A stretch of DNA of 64,000 bases from Flavobacterium sp. GSB-24 (GCF_027924665.1 NZ_AP027043.1:1984001-2048000); one strand, 5' to 3'. Shown: positions 46,982-56,606, numbered from the stretch's first letter. Made by a program: numbers and translations. Notes: generated by a model from the sequence alone, not told the origin.

Positions 46982-47011
46982 TTTGGTAGCTTGTATGAAA
47001 GATTATTTTTG
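46982..47011 (+). promoter_or_regulatory. Orphan consensus promoter downstream of the rpo operon
   Basis: TTTG (46982-46985), an 18-base spacer and TATTTTTG (47004-47011) fully match the Bacteroidota consensus, but no coding sequence follows on this strand. It lies after the rpo operon terminator. Confidence 0.6.
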
Positions 47012-47016
47012 AAATA

Positions 47017-47086
47017 TAATGACTTAGTAAGGTTGATTTAATTCAAATTAAAGAAAAGCGCTAATTTTAATATTAGCGCTTTTTTT
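47017..47086 (+). ncRNA. Candidate small RNA of about 70 nt
   Basis: Between the operon terminator at 46870-46898 and prfC there is a full promoter (46982-47011) and, 43 bases after it, a perfect 12-bp terminator stem AAAAGCGCTAAT / ATTAGCGCTTTT (47054-47065, 47072-47083) with a T tail. Transcription would start near 47017 and end near 47086. The RNA would hold a small inner hairpin (TTTAAT-ATTAAA near 47035-47051). No open reading frame of note lies inside. Promoter and terminator are seen; the RNA itself is inferred. Confidence 0.42.
47054..47086 (+). terminator. Terminator of the candidate small RNA
   Basis: Perfect 12-bp stem with loop TTTAA-type of 6 bases and a seven-T tail. On the minus strand it could also act as a second terminator for prfC. 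Confidence 0.85.
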
Positions 47087-47096
47087 ATTGCAAATA

Positions 47097-47130
47097 AAAA
47101 GGCTGTCTAAAATTTATTAGACAGCCTTTT
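47097..47130 (-). terminator. Terminator of prfC
   Basis: AAAAGGCTGTCTAA / TTAGACAGCCTTTT, a perfect 14-bp stem, 24 bases past the prfC stop on the minus strand. Confidence 0.9.
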
Positions 47131-47153
47131 ATATTTTTTTCTTTCCAATAGAA

Positions 47154-48746
47154 TTAATCAAATTCTGATGTAAAGTATAATTTCACACTTGGATATTTAC
47201 TTTGAGTCATTTGAATTGTAAAGTCTGAATCGGCTAAAAATACCAATTGGCCATATTTATCATGTGCAAGGAATTTTTGTTTGATTCGTTTAAATTCTTT
47301 GAACTCTTCATTCTTTGCATCATCTGGCTTTACCCAGCACGCTTTATGAACAGGGAAATTCTCATATGTACATTTTGCACCGTATTCATGCTCTAGACGA
47401 TATTGAATAACTTCATATTGAAGCGCTCCAACAGTTCCAATTACCTTACGGTTGTTCATTTCTAAAGTAAATAACTGAGCAACACCTTCGTCCATTAATT
47501 GATCAACACCTTTGTCCAATTGTTTCGCTTTCATCGGATCAGCGTTATTAATATATCTAAAGTGCTCTGGAGAGAAACTCGGAATTCCTTTAAAACTCAT
47601 CACTTCTCCCTCTGTTAACGTATCACCAATTTTAAAGTTTCCTGTATCATGTAAACCAACAATATCTCCTGGATAAGAAATATCAACGATTTCTTTTTTC
47701 TCAGCAAAAAAGGCATTTGGACTAGAGAATTTCAAATTTTTCTTCTGGCGGACATGGTAGTAAGGTTTGTTTCTTTCGAAAGTTCCGGAAACAATTTTAA
47801 TAAAAGCTAAACGGTCACGGTGTTTAGGATCCATGTTAGCATGTATTTTAAATACAAAACCAGACATTTTTTCTTCGGTTGGATCAACCAAACGAGTTTC
47901 TGAATCTTTTGGTCTTGGTGAGGGAGCGATTGTAACGAAACAATCTAACAATTCACGAACTCCGAAATTATTTAAAGCAGATCCAAAAAATACAGGCTGG
48001 ATTTTTCCGTCAAGATAATCCTGACGCTCAAATTTTGGATACACTTCATCAATCAATTCTAATTCCTCACGAAGTTTTTCAGCAGCTTTTTGACCAACAA
48101 TTTTATCTAGTTCTGGATTATTTTGAACATCAGAAAAAGCAATTGTTTCTTCAATATTTTTTCGGCTGTCTCCACTAAAAAGATTGATGTTTTCTTCCCA
48201 TAAATTATAAATTCCTTGGAAATCATAACCCATTCCGATAGGGAAACTTAAAGGCGTAACAGTTAAACCCAATTTTTGCTCCACTTCATCCATTAAATCA
48301 AAAGCATCTTTACCTTCACGATCTAACTTATTAATGAAAACAATCATCGGAATGTTACGCATTCTACAAACAGCAACTAATTTTTCTGTTTGTTCCTCAA
48401 CCCCTTTTGCAACGTCAATAACAACAATTACACTATCAACAGCGGTTAAAGTTCTAAATGTATCTTCGGCAAAATCCTTGTGTCCTGGCGTATCAAGGAT
48501 ATTGATTTTTTTGTCTTTATAATTAAAAGCAAGTACAGAAGTCGAAACCGAAATACCTCTTTGGCGTTCGATTTCCATAAAGTCACTCGTTGCTCCTTTT
48601 TTTATTTTGTTATTCTTTACAGCTCCTGCTTCCTGAATTGCACCTCCAAATAACAGTAATTTTTCTGTTAATGTTGTTTTACCAGCATCGGGATGCGATA
48701 TAATTCCAAATGTTCTTCTGCGTTGTATTTCTTTTAAAAAGCTCAT
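47154..48746 (-). CDS. prfC: Peptide chain release factor 3
   Basis: A 530-residue translational GTPase that removes RF1 and RF2 from the ribosome after peptide release. GTP motifs are SHPDAGKTTLTEKLLL (residues about 17-32), DTPGHKDFAEDTF, and NKLDREGKDAFDL. The RF3-specific sequence RQRGISVSTSVLAF distinguishes it from EF-G. Length is normal. It is monocistronic, with strong terminators and a TATTTTTG element (48766-48773, minus) 20 bases before its ATG. Confidence 0.97.
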   Translation of the reverse strand: MSFLKEIQRRRTFGIISHPDAGKTTLTEKLLLFGGAIQEAGAVKNNKIKKGATSDFMEIERQRGISVSTSVLAFNYKDKKINILDTPGHKDFAEDTFRTLTAVDSVIVVIDVAKGVEEQTEKLVAVCRMRNIPMIVFINKLDREGKDAFDLMDEVEQKLGLTVTPLSFPIGMGYDFQGIYNLWEENINLFSGDSRKNIEETIAFSDVQNNPELDKIVGQKAAEKLREELELIDEVYPKFERQDYLDGKIQPVFFGSALNNFGVRELLDCFVTIAPSPRPKDSETRLVDPTEEKMSGFVFKIHANMDPKHRDRLAFIKIVSGTFERNKPYYHVRQKKNLKFSSPNAFFAEKKEIVDISYPGDIVGLHDTGNFKIGDTLTEGEVMSFKGIPSFSPEHFRYINNADPMKAKQLDKGVDQLMDEGVAQLFTLEMNNRKVIGTVGALQYEVIQYRLEHEYGAKCTYENFPVHKACWVKPDDAKNEEFKEFKRIKQKFLAHDKYGQLVFLADSDFTIQMTQSKYPSVKLYFTSEFD

Positions 48747-48851
48747 ATTTCGTATAAATAGGTTGCAAAAATACTATTAATTACCGCTTAATAAAAATAT
48801 TCACTTCTTAAATTGGAACAGTTTTTCTCTTTCAAGTCTAAAAGAAAAAAA

Positions 48852-48875
48852 TAAGGCTGTTATAAAACAGCCTTA
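48852..48875 (-). terminator. Terminator of the alpha-amylase gene
   Basis: On the minus strand a perfect 10-bp TAAGGCTGTT / AACAGCCTTA stem is followed by a long T-rich tract, 16 bases past the stop codon. Confidence 0.9.
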
Positions 48876-48891
48876 CAATAGTCATTTTAAA

Positions 48892-50331
48892 TTACTGATT
48901 AATTGACCAAATTGAATATCCTTTTGGAGGACATTGTATTTTTACCCATTTATCGGCTTGGGTTGTTGGATACCAAGTCGAATTTCCGGTGAAATCTTTA
49001 ATTTGTGTATTGGCCCAATTGGTTTGAACCCATCTTTCCTGCCAGACATCAGAATTGTTAATATAAACGACCAATCCAGGATTTCCATTGTAACCATTTC
49101 TTCTCGCTACATATTCATCATTATCAGAATATAAAATAGACGTTGTTCCAGTTGCTTTATTATTATGAATCCAAATCAAATTATTTAATTTGTTTTTGTC
49201 CAGCCATTCTTCGTAATCTCTGTAGAAAATTGTTGGATAACCTTCGTGTGTTAATATATAAGAATAAGCCAATAATTTGCTCCATATTTCATCTGTATCA
49301 TGATTAGTCACAAAAGTTACCGCTTTGTATGGATTTCGTTTCCACATCATATCATCGTTCAAAAGCGCAAGATTATTTCCATCAAAGGCATCATTCATTT
49401 TGTAATAGCAGGCAAAATCAAATACAGAACTATTCGCATTATTAGCCCACCATTCAAGAGTATTTACATTAGAATCCCAATATTCACCAACAGAAAATCC
49501 GCCTACATTTGCATTCCAAGCATTTACAACCCAAGGACCAAATCCTTTAACGTAGTCAAATCTCCAGCCGTCAAACTTCATAGTGTTCTTGTAATATTTA
49601 CCAACTCCATCAGCTCTCAGCCAAAGCCAGTCTTGAACATTTGGTGCAGCGTGACATAAATCTGGAAACCCTCCAAAGGCACCTTCATCATTATTTCCGT
49701 AACTGTTTTTATAAAAATCATTATAAGTACGCTTGAATTTTCCAGAAGCAATTCCAGTAAAATTAGTCCAAGTATTTGTTCCAGTAAAAGGATTAGCTTC
49801 TGACTGGCCTCCACTGTTATGATTAATTACAATATCGGCATACACTTTCATGTTTTCAGTATGAGCAGCAGTTATCAAACTAACCAATTCGGTTTTAGAT
49901 CCAAATCTAGTTTCTGTACTTCCATTTTGATTGTAATCTCCAAAGTCAAAATAATCTGTTGGATCATAACCCATAGAAAAAGCTCCGTTTTGAGCTTTAG
50001 AAGCAGGTGGAAGCCAAATAGAACCAATTCCGGCATTTGACCACGCGGTTACTTTTGAGCTTACAGTATTCCACCAGTTTCCGCCTGCAGGAACATCCCA
50101 ATAGAAGGCTTGCATCATTACGCCGCCTCCTGGGTTGTCTACATATTTACCTGTGGATGAACTTGAAGTTCCTGTGCTAAAAGGTTTTCCATCGTGATGC
50201 GTAACATCAATAATTTTGAATTGCTGGCTTTCAGCCTTTGAATCAATTTCGTTGGTTTCATTTTGTGAACAGGAATACAGCAGTCCCGTAACAGCTGTAA
50301 TAAGGCACAACTTTAAAAAAGGTTTTTTCAT
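48892..50331 (-). CDS. Secreted GH13 alpha-amylase lipoprotein
   Basis: A 479-residue glycoside hydrolase that would cut alpha-1,4 glucan chains. A lipobox ends at C21 (TGLLYSC), so it is membrane-anchored, possibly on the cell surface. The acidic triad of GH13 is complete: D259 in GWRFDYVKGF (nucleophile), E283 in SVGEYWDSN (acid/base), D345 in VTNHDTDEI; region I is DIVINHNSGG at about residues 166-175. The C-terminal domain resembles that of calcium-dependent plant-like or Bacillus-type small amylases, not the larger SusG with a carbohydrate-binding insert. The upstream gap holds an operator-like site matching the one before susC. Confidence 0.94.
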   Translation of the reverse strand: MKKPFLKLCLITAVTGLLYSCSQNETNEIDSKAESQQFKIIDVTHHDGKPFSTGTSSSSTGKYVDNPGGGVMMQAFYWDVPAGGNWWNTVSSKVTAWSNAGIGSIWLPPASKAQNGAFSMGYDPTDYFDFGDYNQNGSTETRFGSKTELVSLITAAHTENMKVYADIVINHNSGGQSEANPFTGTNTWTNFTGIASGKFKRTYNDFYKNSYGNNDEGAFGGFPDLCHAAPNVQDWLWLRADGVGKYYKNTMKFDGWRFDYVKGFGPWVVNAWNANVGGFSVGEYWDSNVNTLEWWANNANSSVFDFACYYKMNDAFDGNNLALLNDDMMWKRNPYKAVTFVTNHDTDEIWSKLLAYSYILTHEGYPTIFYRDYEEWLDKNKLNNLIWIHNNKATGTTSILYSDNDEYVARRNGYNGNPGLVVYINNSDVWQERWVQTNWANTQIKDFTGNSTWYPTTQADKWVKIQCPPKGYSIWSINQ

Positions 50332-50486
50332 AATAGATAGGGTTTAGTTAAATAGTTATTGCAATTATTTAATTTAAAGGCTATAAAAAGATGATATTGT
50401 TATTTTTATATGTGATAAATTACTAATTACGCATCTAAAGTATGTATTTTTTGAATTAATTTTAATTTGTAAGAAAATAGTTTGTT

Positions 50487-50505
50487 ACGAAAACGTTGTA
50501 GTGTT
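50487..50505. promoter_or_regulatory. Operator-like site upstream of the alpha-amylase
   Basis: ACGAAAACGTTGTAGTGTT lies 156 bp before the amylase start and matches 17 of 19 bases of the site before susC (16763-16781). Around the central CG, CGAAAAC and GTTGTAG are an imperfect inverted repeat (5 of 7), as in LacI-type operators. Confidence 0.5.
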
Positions 50506-50678
50506 GAGAACTTTTTTTATTCGGCTTACTTTAAGGTATTTATTTGCAATAGGCAACCTCGATTCTAAAGCTAGTTTAAGGAATAGTTATTTGATTGATA
50601 TAAAGGAAACTAGTTAACCTCTTTAAAGTACCTGAATATAATCATCATATAATTTTTTGTTAATAGTATAGCGGATAG

Positions 50679-50708
50679 TTGTATTATGTAATTGAATTGT
50701 TATTTTTG
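50679..50708 (+). promoter_or_regulatory. Consensus promoter of the SurA-like gene
   Basis: TTG (50679-50681), a 19-base spacer and TATTTTTG (50701-50708), a full consensus match. It predicts a leader of about 115 nt. Confidence 0.7.
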
Positions 50709-50829
50709 TTCGTTATAAGTTACGAAAGAACTATACTCTAATTATTTATGTTTGATGAGTATTTAAAAAACATCTATAATTTTGGCGGATTATCTAAAAC
50801 AGGCTTACATTCAAATTAAATTTAAAATA

Positions 50830-52263
50830 ATGTCATTAAAAAAATTACAGCTAAAAACAATTGATTTCAAGTTTGCACTAGCAATTTGTTTTTTTCTTTT
50901 TTTTGCTCCAATTATTACAGCTCAAGAAATAATTCCTGATGTTGTAGCCGAAAAACCTGTTGAAACTCACTCAGGAGGAAAATTAAAAATCGACGGAATT
51001 ATTGCAACAGTAGGAGATTATATTGTTTTGGATTCTGACATTGATAAAGGATTTTTAGAAATTACTGCGCAAGGTGGTTCTACTAAAGATATTACAAGAT
51101 GCCAAATGCTTGGTAAGCTTTTAGAAGATAAATTATATGCACATCAAGCTATTCAGGATAGTATCATTGTTAGTGATGCCGAAGTTAGAAGTATGATGGA
51201 AGAGCGTCTGAACTATATGACGCAGCAAGTTGGTGGAGATATCAGCAAAGTTGTTGAATATTACAAAAAGAGTTCTGTAGAAGAATTTAAAACATATTTT
51301 GCGGACATCTTAAAAGAGCAGAAACTTGCTTCAGAAATGAGAGACAAGATTATTAAAGATGTTGAAATTACTCCAGAAGAAGTTCGTAATTTCTTTAAGA
51401 AAATACCAAAAGATGAATTGCCAACCTTTGGTGCTGAGATGGAAGTAGCTCAAATTGTTGTAGAACCAAAAGTTTCTAAAGAAGATAAGCAAAAAGTAAT
51501 TGACAGATTAAATTCGATAAGACAGGACGTTTTAGATGGTTCTAGTTTTGCTACAAAAGCCGTTTTATATTCTCAAGATCCAGGATCTTCTCCAAATGGA
51601 GGTTATTATAAAATGACTAGAAAAACTCCTTTTGTAAAAGAATTTAAAGATGTTGCTTTTAGTTTACAGGCAGGTGAGATTTCACAGCCATTTGAAACAA
51701 CTTTTGGTTTCCATATTATTATGGTTGAGAAAATAAAAGGACAAGAAGTAGAACTTCGTCATATTTTGATTGCTCCAACTGTTTCAGAAGCTGCTTTAAA
51801 AGAAGCAAAAGAAAGAATTACAAACATCAGAAATAAGATAATCAATAAAGAAATCACTTTTGCTGATGCTGCAAGAACTGAATCTGATGAAAAAGAAACA
51901 AGAGCAAATGGAGGGACTTTAGTAAATCCTACCACTCAAGATACTCGTTTCGAATTGACGAAAATGGATCCAGTATTATACAGTCAAGTTTCTAATTTAA
52001 AAGGAGATGAAGTTTCTCAGCCACTTTTAAATACAGATGATAAAGGTAAAAAAACGTATAAATTGATTACTGTAACAAACAGAATTGACGAGCATACAGC
52101 AGATTATGCTAAGGATTATACAAAAATCAAAGAATTAGCATTGAAAGAAAAACAAATCAATGCAATCGCAAAATGGTTTGATACTAAGATTAAAGATACT
52201 TATATTAAAATTATTGGTGAATACAAAGAATGTGCTTTCGCAAACAACTGGTTGAAAAAATAA
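50830..52263 (+). CDS. SurA-like periplasmic peptidylprolyl isomerase/chaperone
   Basis: A 477-residue exported foldase for outer-membrane proteins. It has a signal peptide (FALAICFFLFFAPIITAQ, ends near residue 32), a SurA N-terminal chaperone region (IDGIIATVGDYIVLDSDIDKGF) and two parvulin-type domains at about residues 195-295 and 300-400 (VAQIVVEPKVSKEDKQKV; LRHILIAPTVSEAAL). The ATG at 50830 is chosen because the 16 residues open upstream start at a TTG and lie before the signal peptide. The MoxR gene follows after an intrinsic terminator. Confidence 0.93.
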   Translation: MSLKKLQLKTIDFKFALAICFFLFFAPIITAQEIIPDVVAEKPVETHSGGKLKIDGIIATVGDYIVLDSDIDKGFLEITAQGGSTKDITRCQMLGKLLEDKLYAHQAIQDSIIVSDAEVRSMMEERLNYMTQQVGGDISKVVEYYKKSSVEEFKTYFADILKEQKLASEMRDKIIKDVEITPEEVRNFFKKIPKDELPTFGAEMEVAQIVVEPKVSKEDKQKVIDRLNSIRQDVLDGSSFATKAVLYSQDPGSSPNGGYYKMTRKTPFVKEFKDVAFSLQAGEISQPFETTFGFHIIMVEKIKGQEVELRHILIAPTVSEAALKEAKERITNIRNKIINKEITFADAARTESDEKETRANGGTLVNPTTQDTRFELTKMDPVLYSQVSNLKGDEVSQPLLNTDDKGKKTYKLITVTNRIDEHTADYAKDYTKIKELALKEKQINAIAKWFDTKIKDTYIKIIGEYKECAFANNWLKK

Positions 52264-52280
52264 TTTTTATTAAATAAATA

Positions 52281-52322
52281 AAAAGAGTTAGTTTTATGAA
52301 TTCATAGAACTAACTCTTTTTA
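52281..52322 (+). terminator. Terminator after the SurA-like gene (near-perfect 20-bp inverted repeat)
   Basis: Bases 52281-52300 pair with 52301-52320 except for one G-T, centred on GAATTC, with an A run before and T run after. Confidence 0.88.
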
Positions 52323-52341
52323 ATTTAAAATATATTCATAA

Positions 52342-53295
52342 ATGTCTGACGTAACAGCAATTCACAATTTAGTTCAAAAAAGAAACGAATTAAAAAAAGA
52401 AATAGCGAAAATCATTGTAGGGCAGGACGCCGTTGTAGATCAAATTTTACTTTGTATATTTTCTGGAGGACACGCACTTTTAATAGGTGTTCCGGGTTTG
52501 GCAAAAACCTTAATGATTAATACTTTGTCTCAAGCTTTAGGTTTAGATTTTAAAAGAATTCAGTTTACGCCGGATTTAATGCCTTCTGATATTTTAGGAA
52601 GTGAAATTCTAGACGAAAATAGAAATTTCAAATTTATAAAAGGGCCAATTTTTTCTAACATTATTTTGGCAGATGAGATTAACAGAACACCGCCTAAAAC
52701 TCAGGCAGCTCTCCTTGAGGCTATGCAGGAAAGATCGGTAACTATTGCAGGACAGCATCATAAATTAGATTTACCCTATTTTGTTTTAGCTACTCAAAAC
52801 CCAATTGAACAGGAGGGAACATATCCGCTGCCAGAAGCGCAGTTAGACCGTTTTATGTTTGCAATAAAATTAGAATATCCAAGTTTTGAAGAAGAAGTTC
52901 AAGTTGTAAAACGTACAACTTCTGATGTAAAGACAGAAATAAATCCACTATTCACAGCTCAGGAAATTATAGATTTTCAGCATTTAATTCGTAGAATTCC
53001 TGTTGCTGATAATGTTATAGAATATGCAGTTACTTTAGTAAGCAAAACTCGTCCTGATAATGCTTTGACAAATGATTTTGTGAAAAATTATCTCGATTGG
53101 GGAGCAGGACCGAGAGCTTCACAAAACTTAATTTTGGCAGCAAAAGCTCATGCAGCATTCAATGGAAAGTTTTCACCAGATATTGAAGATGTCCAAGCTG
53201 TTGCAACTGGAATTTTACGTCATAGAATTATTAAAAATTATAAAGCAGATGCCGAAGGAATAACAGAAGAAGTTATTATTAAAAAGCTGATGTAA
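52342..53295 (+). CDS. MoxR-family AAA ATPase
   Basis: A 317-residue cytoplasmic AAA+ protein. Walker A is GVPGLAKTL (about residues 48-56), Walker B IILADEINRTPPKTQAALLEAMQE, sensor 1 ATQNPIEQEGTYPLPEAQLDRFMF. MoxR ATPases act as chaperones, often with von Willebrand factor-domain partner proteins. None of those partners is next to this gene, which starts 20 bp after a terminator, so it may be partly read through from the PPIase gene. Confidence 0.94.
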   Translation: MSDVTAIHNLVQKRNELKKEIAKIIVGQDAVVDQILLCIFSGGHALLIGVPGLAKTLMINTLSQALGLDFKRIQFTPDLMPSDILGSEILDENRNFKFIKGPIFSNIILADEINRTPPKTQAALLEAMQERSVTIAGQHHKLDLPYFVLATQNPIEQEGTYPLPEAQLDRFMFAIKLEYPSFEEEVQVVKRTTSDVKTEINPLFTAQEIIDFQHLIRRIPVADNVIEYAVTLVSKTRPDNALTNDFVKNYLDWGAGPRASQNLILAAKAHAAFNGKFSPDIEDVQAVATGILRHRIIKNYKADAEGITEEVIIKKLM

Positions 53296-53312
53296 AATAT
53301 CAATTGAAATTG

Positions 53313-53347
53313 AAAAAAAAGCCTGATAATTTTATCAGGCTTTTTTT
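53313..53347 (+). terminator. Terminator of the MoxR gene
   Basis: AAAGCCTGAT (53318-53327) pairs with ATCAGGCTTT (53334-53343), flanked by A and T runs. Confidence 0.88.
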
Positions 53348-53707
53348 ATTTTACGTGGTTAATAAAATAGAAAAAATATTGAATTTCGATGTCTTTAAAA
53401 AATAATAAATTGATCCGTTCAAGACAACTATAACGTTATAATTGCTTATTTAGAACAGTTCTTTGCGAAAATAGAGGTAAAATCTCACTTACTTCGTAAC
53501 ATTAAATTTCGACTTTGTTAATGAAAAGATTTTAAAATATCAATAATTCATTTTTTTGATTCAAAATTGCTGTTTTAGCAAAAACTGACATTGAAAATCG
53601 TTTTTTAGCAATAATAATTTTTGAAAAGGCGAGATCTATTATATTCTTTTTAATTCTCGGCTTTAATTTTTAAATTTGCATACAAAAAAAAATACTTCTA
53701 CTATATT
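53348..53707. other. Intergenic region before acnB
   Basis: A 360-bp gap without an open reading frame. It holds a perfect 12-bp palindrome TATAACGTTATA (53429-53440), a possible operator, and a -7 element TAAATTTG (53671-53678) about 30 bp before acnB, lacking a clean TTG. Confidence 0.5.
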
Positions 53708-56479
53708 ATGAATACTTACAAAGATTACATTAAAGAAATTGAAGAAAGAAAAGGCCAAGGACTTCATCCAAAGCCGATTGATGGTGCAGAATTATTAAGC
53801 GAAATCATTTCGCAAATTAAAGATGTAGATAACGAATATAGAGAAGATTCTCTTAAGTTTTTTATTTACAACACATTGCCGGGGACAACTAGTGCAGCTG
53901 GTGAAAAAGCTAAGTTTTTAAAAGAAATTATTCTTGGTCAATCTGTTGTAAAAGAAATAACTCCAACTTTTGCTTTTGAATTATTATCTCACATGAAGGG
54001 TGGTCCTTCAATTGGAGTATTGCTAGATTTAGCTCTAGGAAATGATACTGCTATCGCAGCAGAAGCGGCAAAAGTTCTTAAAACACAAGTTTTCCTTTAT
54101 GAAGCGGATACAGATCGTTTAATAGAGGCATATAAAAATGACAATGTAGTTGCAAAAGAAATCCTTGAAAGTTATGCTCAAGCTGAGTTCTTTACAAAAC
54201 TTCCAGAAGTAGCTGACGAAATTAAAGTCGTTACTTATATTGCTGGTGAAGGAGATATTTCTACAGACTTGCTTTCTCCAGGTAACCAAGCTCACTCCCG
54301 TTCAGATCGTGAACTTCACGGTAAATGTATGATTACTCCTCAAGCACAAGACGAAATCAAAATGCTGCAAGCACAGCATCCTGATAAAAGCGTTATGCTT
54401 ATTGCAGAAAAAGGAACAATGGGTGTAGGTTCTTCAAGAATGTCAGGTGTAAATAACGTGGCACTTTGGACAGGAAAACAAGCAAGTCCATATATTCCAT
54501 TCGTAAATATCGCTCCAATTGTTGGTGGAACAAACGGAATTTCTCCAATTTTCCTAACCACTGTTGATGTTACTGGTGGTATTGGTTTAGATCTAAAAAA
54601 CTGGGTTAAAAAACTTGATGAGAATGGTAATGTTGTTCGTAATGAAAATGACGAACCAATTCTAGAGCAGGCATATTCTGTAGCAACAGGAACAGTTCTT
54701 ACAATTAATATTAAAGAGAAAAAATTATACAACGGCGATCAGGAATTAATTGACATTTCTAAGGCATTTACACCTCAGAAAATGGAATTTATTAAAGCTG
54801 GAGGTTCATACGCGATTGTATTTGGTAAAAAACTTCAAACATTAGCTGCGAAAGTTTTAGGTATTGAAGCTCCTCTTGTATTTGCTCCATCAAAAGAAAT
54901 TTCTATTGAAGGACAAGGTCTTACAGCAGTAGAAAAAATCTTTAACAGAAACACTGTTGGTGTACCTGCTGGTAAAGTATTACACGCTGGTTCTGATGTT
55001 CGTGTAGAAGTTAATATTGTAGGTTCTCAAGATACAACTGGACTTATGACTGCTCAGGAGTTAGAATCTATGGCTGCTACAGTAATTTCTCCAATCGTAG
55101 ACGGTGCGTACCAATCAGGTTGTCACACTGCTTCTGTTTGGGATAAAAAAGCTCAGGCGAATATTCCAAAGTTGATGAAATTCATGAACGATTTTGGTTT
55201 AATTACAGCTCGTGATCCAAAAGGTGTTTATCACTCGATGACAGACGTAATTCACAAAGTACTTAACGATATCACTATAGATGAGTGGGCTATCATAATT
55301 GGTGGTGACTCTCACACCAGAATGTCAAAAGGTGTTGCTTTTGGAGCTGACTCAGGAACAGTTGCTCTTGCATTAGCTACAGGTGAGGCTTCTATGCCAA
55401 TTCCAGAATCTGTAAAAGTTACTTTCAAAGGAGATATGAAAGGATACATGGACTTCCGTGATGTAGTTCATGCTACTCAAGCACAAATGCTTCATCAGTT
55501 TGGAGGAGAAAACGTATTCCAAGGTAGAATTATTGAGGTTCACATTGGAACTCTTACTGCTGACCAGGCATTTACGTTTACTGACTGGACTGCAGAGATG
55601 AAAGCAAAAGCTTCTATCTGTATTTCTGAAGATGATACTTTAATCGAATCATTGGAAATTGCAAAAGGCAGAATCCAGATCATGATCGATAAAGGTATGG
55701 ATAACGATAAACACGTTCTTCAAGGGTTAATTAATAAAGCTGATAAGAGAATCGCTGAAATTAAATCTGCTGAGAAACCAGCTTTAACTCCAGATGCAAA
55801 CGCTAAATATTACGCTGAAGTTGTAGTTGATTTGGATCAGATTGCTGAGCCAATGATTGCAGATCCAGACGTAAATAATGTTGATGTTTCTAAAAGATAT
55901 ACTCACGATACAATTAGACCTCTTTCTTTTTATGGAGGAGTGAAAAAAGTAGATCTTGGATTTATTGGTTCATGTATGGTTCACAAAGGAGATATGAAGA
56001 TTCTTGCTCAAATGCTTAAGAATATTGAAGATCAAAAAGGTAAAGTAGAATTTTTGGCACCGCTTGTTGTAGCGCCTCCTACATATAACATTGTAGACGA
56101 GCTTAAAGCTGAAGGTGACTGGGAAGTTTTACAAAAATATTCAGGTTTCGAATTTGACGATAATGCTCCAAAAGGTGCAGCGCGTACAGAATATGAAAAC
56201 ATGTTGTATTTAGAGCGTCCAGGATGTAACCTTTGTATGGGTAATCAAGAAAAAGCGGCAAAAGGAGATACTGTAATGGCAACTTCTACTCGTCTTTTCC
56301 AAGGAAGAGTCGTAGAAGATTCTGAAGGTAAAAAAGGAGAGTCGTTACTTTCTTCTACACCAGTTGTAGTTTTATCTACAATTTTAGGTAGAACTCCAAC
56401 ATTAGATGAATATACAACTGCAGTTGAAGGCATCAACTTAACTAAATTTGCGCCTTCTAACAAGCAATTAGTAATGTAA
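53708..56479 (+). CDS. acnB: Aconitate hydratase B (bifunctional 2-methylisocitrate dehydratase type)
   Basis: A 923-residue AcnB-type aconitase that interconverts citrate and isocitrate via cis-aconitate with a [4Fe-4S] cluster. The N-terminal HEAT-like domain (about residues 1-160) is specific to AcnB and absent in AcnA. Cluster ligands are C756 (FIGSCMVHKGD) and C840/C843 (GCNLCMGNQ). AcnB is often the main citric-acid-cycle enzyme; it may also act on 2-methylisocitrate. It ends at a strong terminator before a second aconitase gene. Confidence 0.97.
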   Translation: MNTYKDYIKEIEERKGQGLHPKPIDGAELLSEIISQIKDVDNEYREDSLKFFIYNTLPGTTSAAGEKAKFLKEIILGQSVVKEITPTFAFELLSHMKGGPSIGVLLDLALGNDTAIAAEAAKVLKTQVFLYEADTDRLIEAYKNDNVVAKEILESYAQAEFFTKLPEVADEIKVVTYIAGEGDISTDLLSPGNQAHSRSDRELHGKCMITPQAQDEIKMLQAQHPDKSVMLIAEKGTMGVGSSRMSGVNNVALWTGKQASPYIPFVNIAPIVGGTNGISPIFLTTVDVTGGIGLDLKNWVKKLDENGNVVRNENDEPILEQAYSVATGTVLTINIKEKKLYNGDQELIDISKAFTPQKMEFIKAGGSYAIVFGKKLQTLAAKVLGIEAPLVFAPSKEISIEGQGLTAVEKIFNRNTVGVPAGKVLHAGSDVRVEVNIVGSQDTTGLMTAQELESMAATVISPIVDGAYQSGCHTASVWDKKAQANIPKLMKFMNDFGLITARDPKGVYHSMTDVIHKVLNDITIDEWAIIIGGDSHTRMSKGVAFGADSGTVALALATGEASMPIPESVKVTFKGDMKGYMDFRDVVHATQAQMLHQFGGENVFQGRIIEVHIGTLTADQAFTFTDWTAEMKAKASICISEDDTLIESLEIAKGRIQIMIDKGMDNDKHVLQGLINKADKRIAEIKSAEKPALTPDANAKYYAEVVVDLDQIAEPMIADPDVNNVDVSKRYTHDTIRPLSFYGGVKKVDLGFIGSCMVHKGDMKILAQMLKNIEDQKGKVEFLAPLVVAPPTYNIVDELKAEGDWEVLQKYSGFEFDDNAPKGAARTEYENMLYLERPGCNLCMGNQEKAAKGDTVMATSTRLFQGRVVEDSEGKKGESLLSSTPVVVLSTILGRTPTLDEYTTAVEGINLTKFAPSNKQLVM

Positions 56480-56500
56480 TCCTTCGATTATTAATATATT

Positions 56501-56530
56501 AAAGCCCGAGCGATAAACTCGGGCTTTTTC
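56501..56530 (+). terminator. Terminator of acnB
   Basis: AAAGCCCGAG (56501-56510) pairs with CTCGGGCTTT (56518-56527), a perfect 10-bp stem with CGATAAA loop and T tail. Confidence 0.92.
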
Positions 56531-56606
56531 TTTTATAGCTCCTCTATTTTTTGTAACTTGTGATGTTCAAAATAAAATAAAAAAACAAAAAATAATTATA
56601 AAACTT

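Larger units (their letters stand above)
50332..50829. other. Control region between divergent amylase and PPIase genes
   Basis: A 498-bp gap. It holds the operator-like site at 50487-50505 and a consensus promoter for the PPIase at 50679-50708. A near-match -7 element for the amylase (TACTTTAG on the minus strand, 50435-50442) is the only promoter candidate found for that gene. No gene or stable RNA is recognised in it. Confidence 0.6.

Noticed and set aside
49300-49659. 119-residue plus-strand frame inside the alpha-amylase gene
   Set aside because: Antisense to a well-supported GH13 gene with complete catalytic residues; repetitive Ile/Ser-rich translation.
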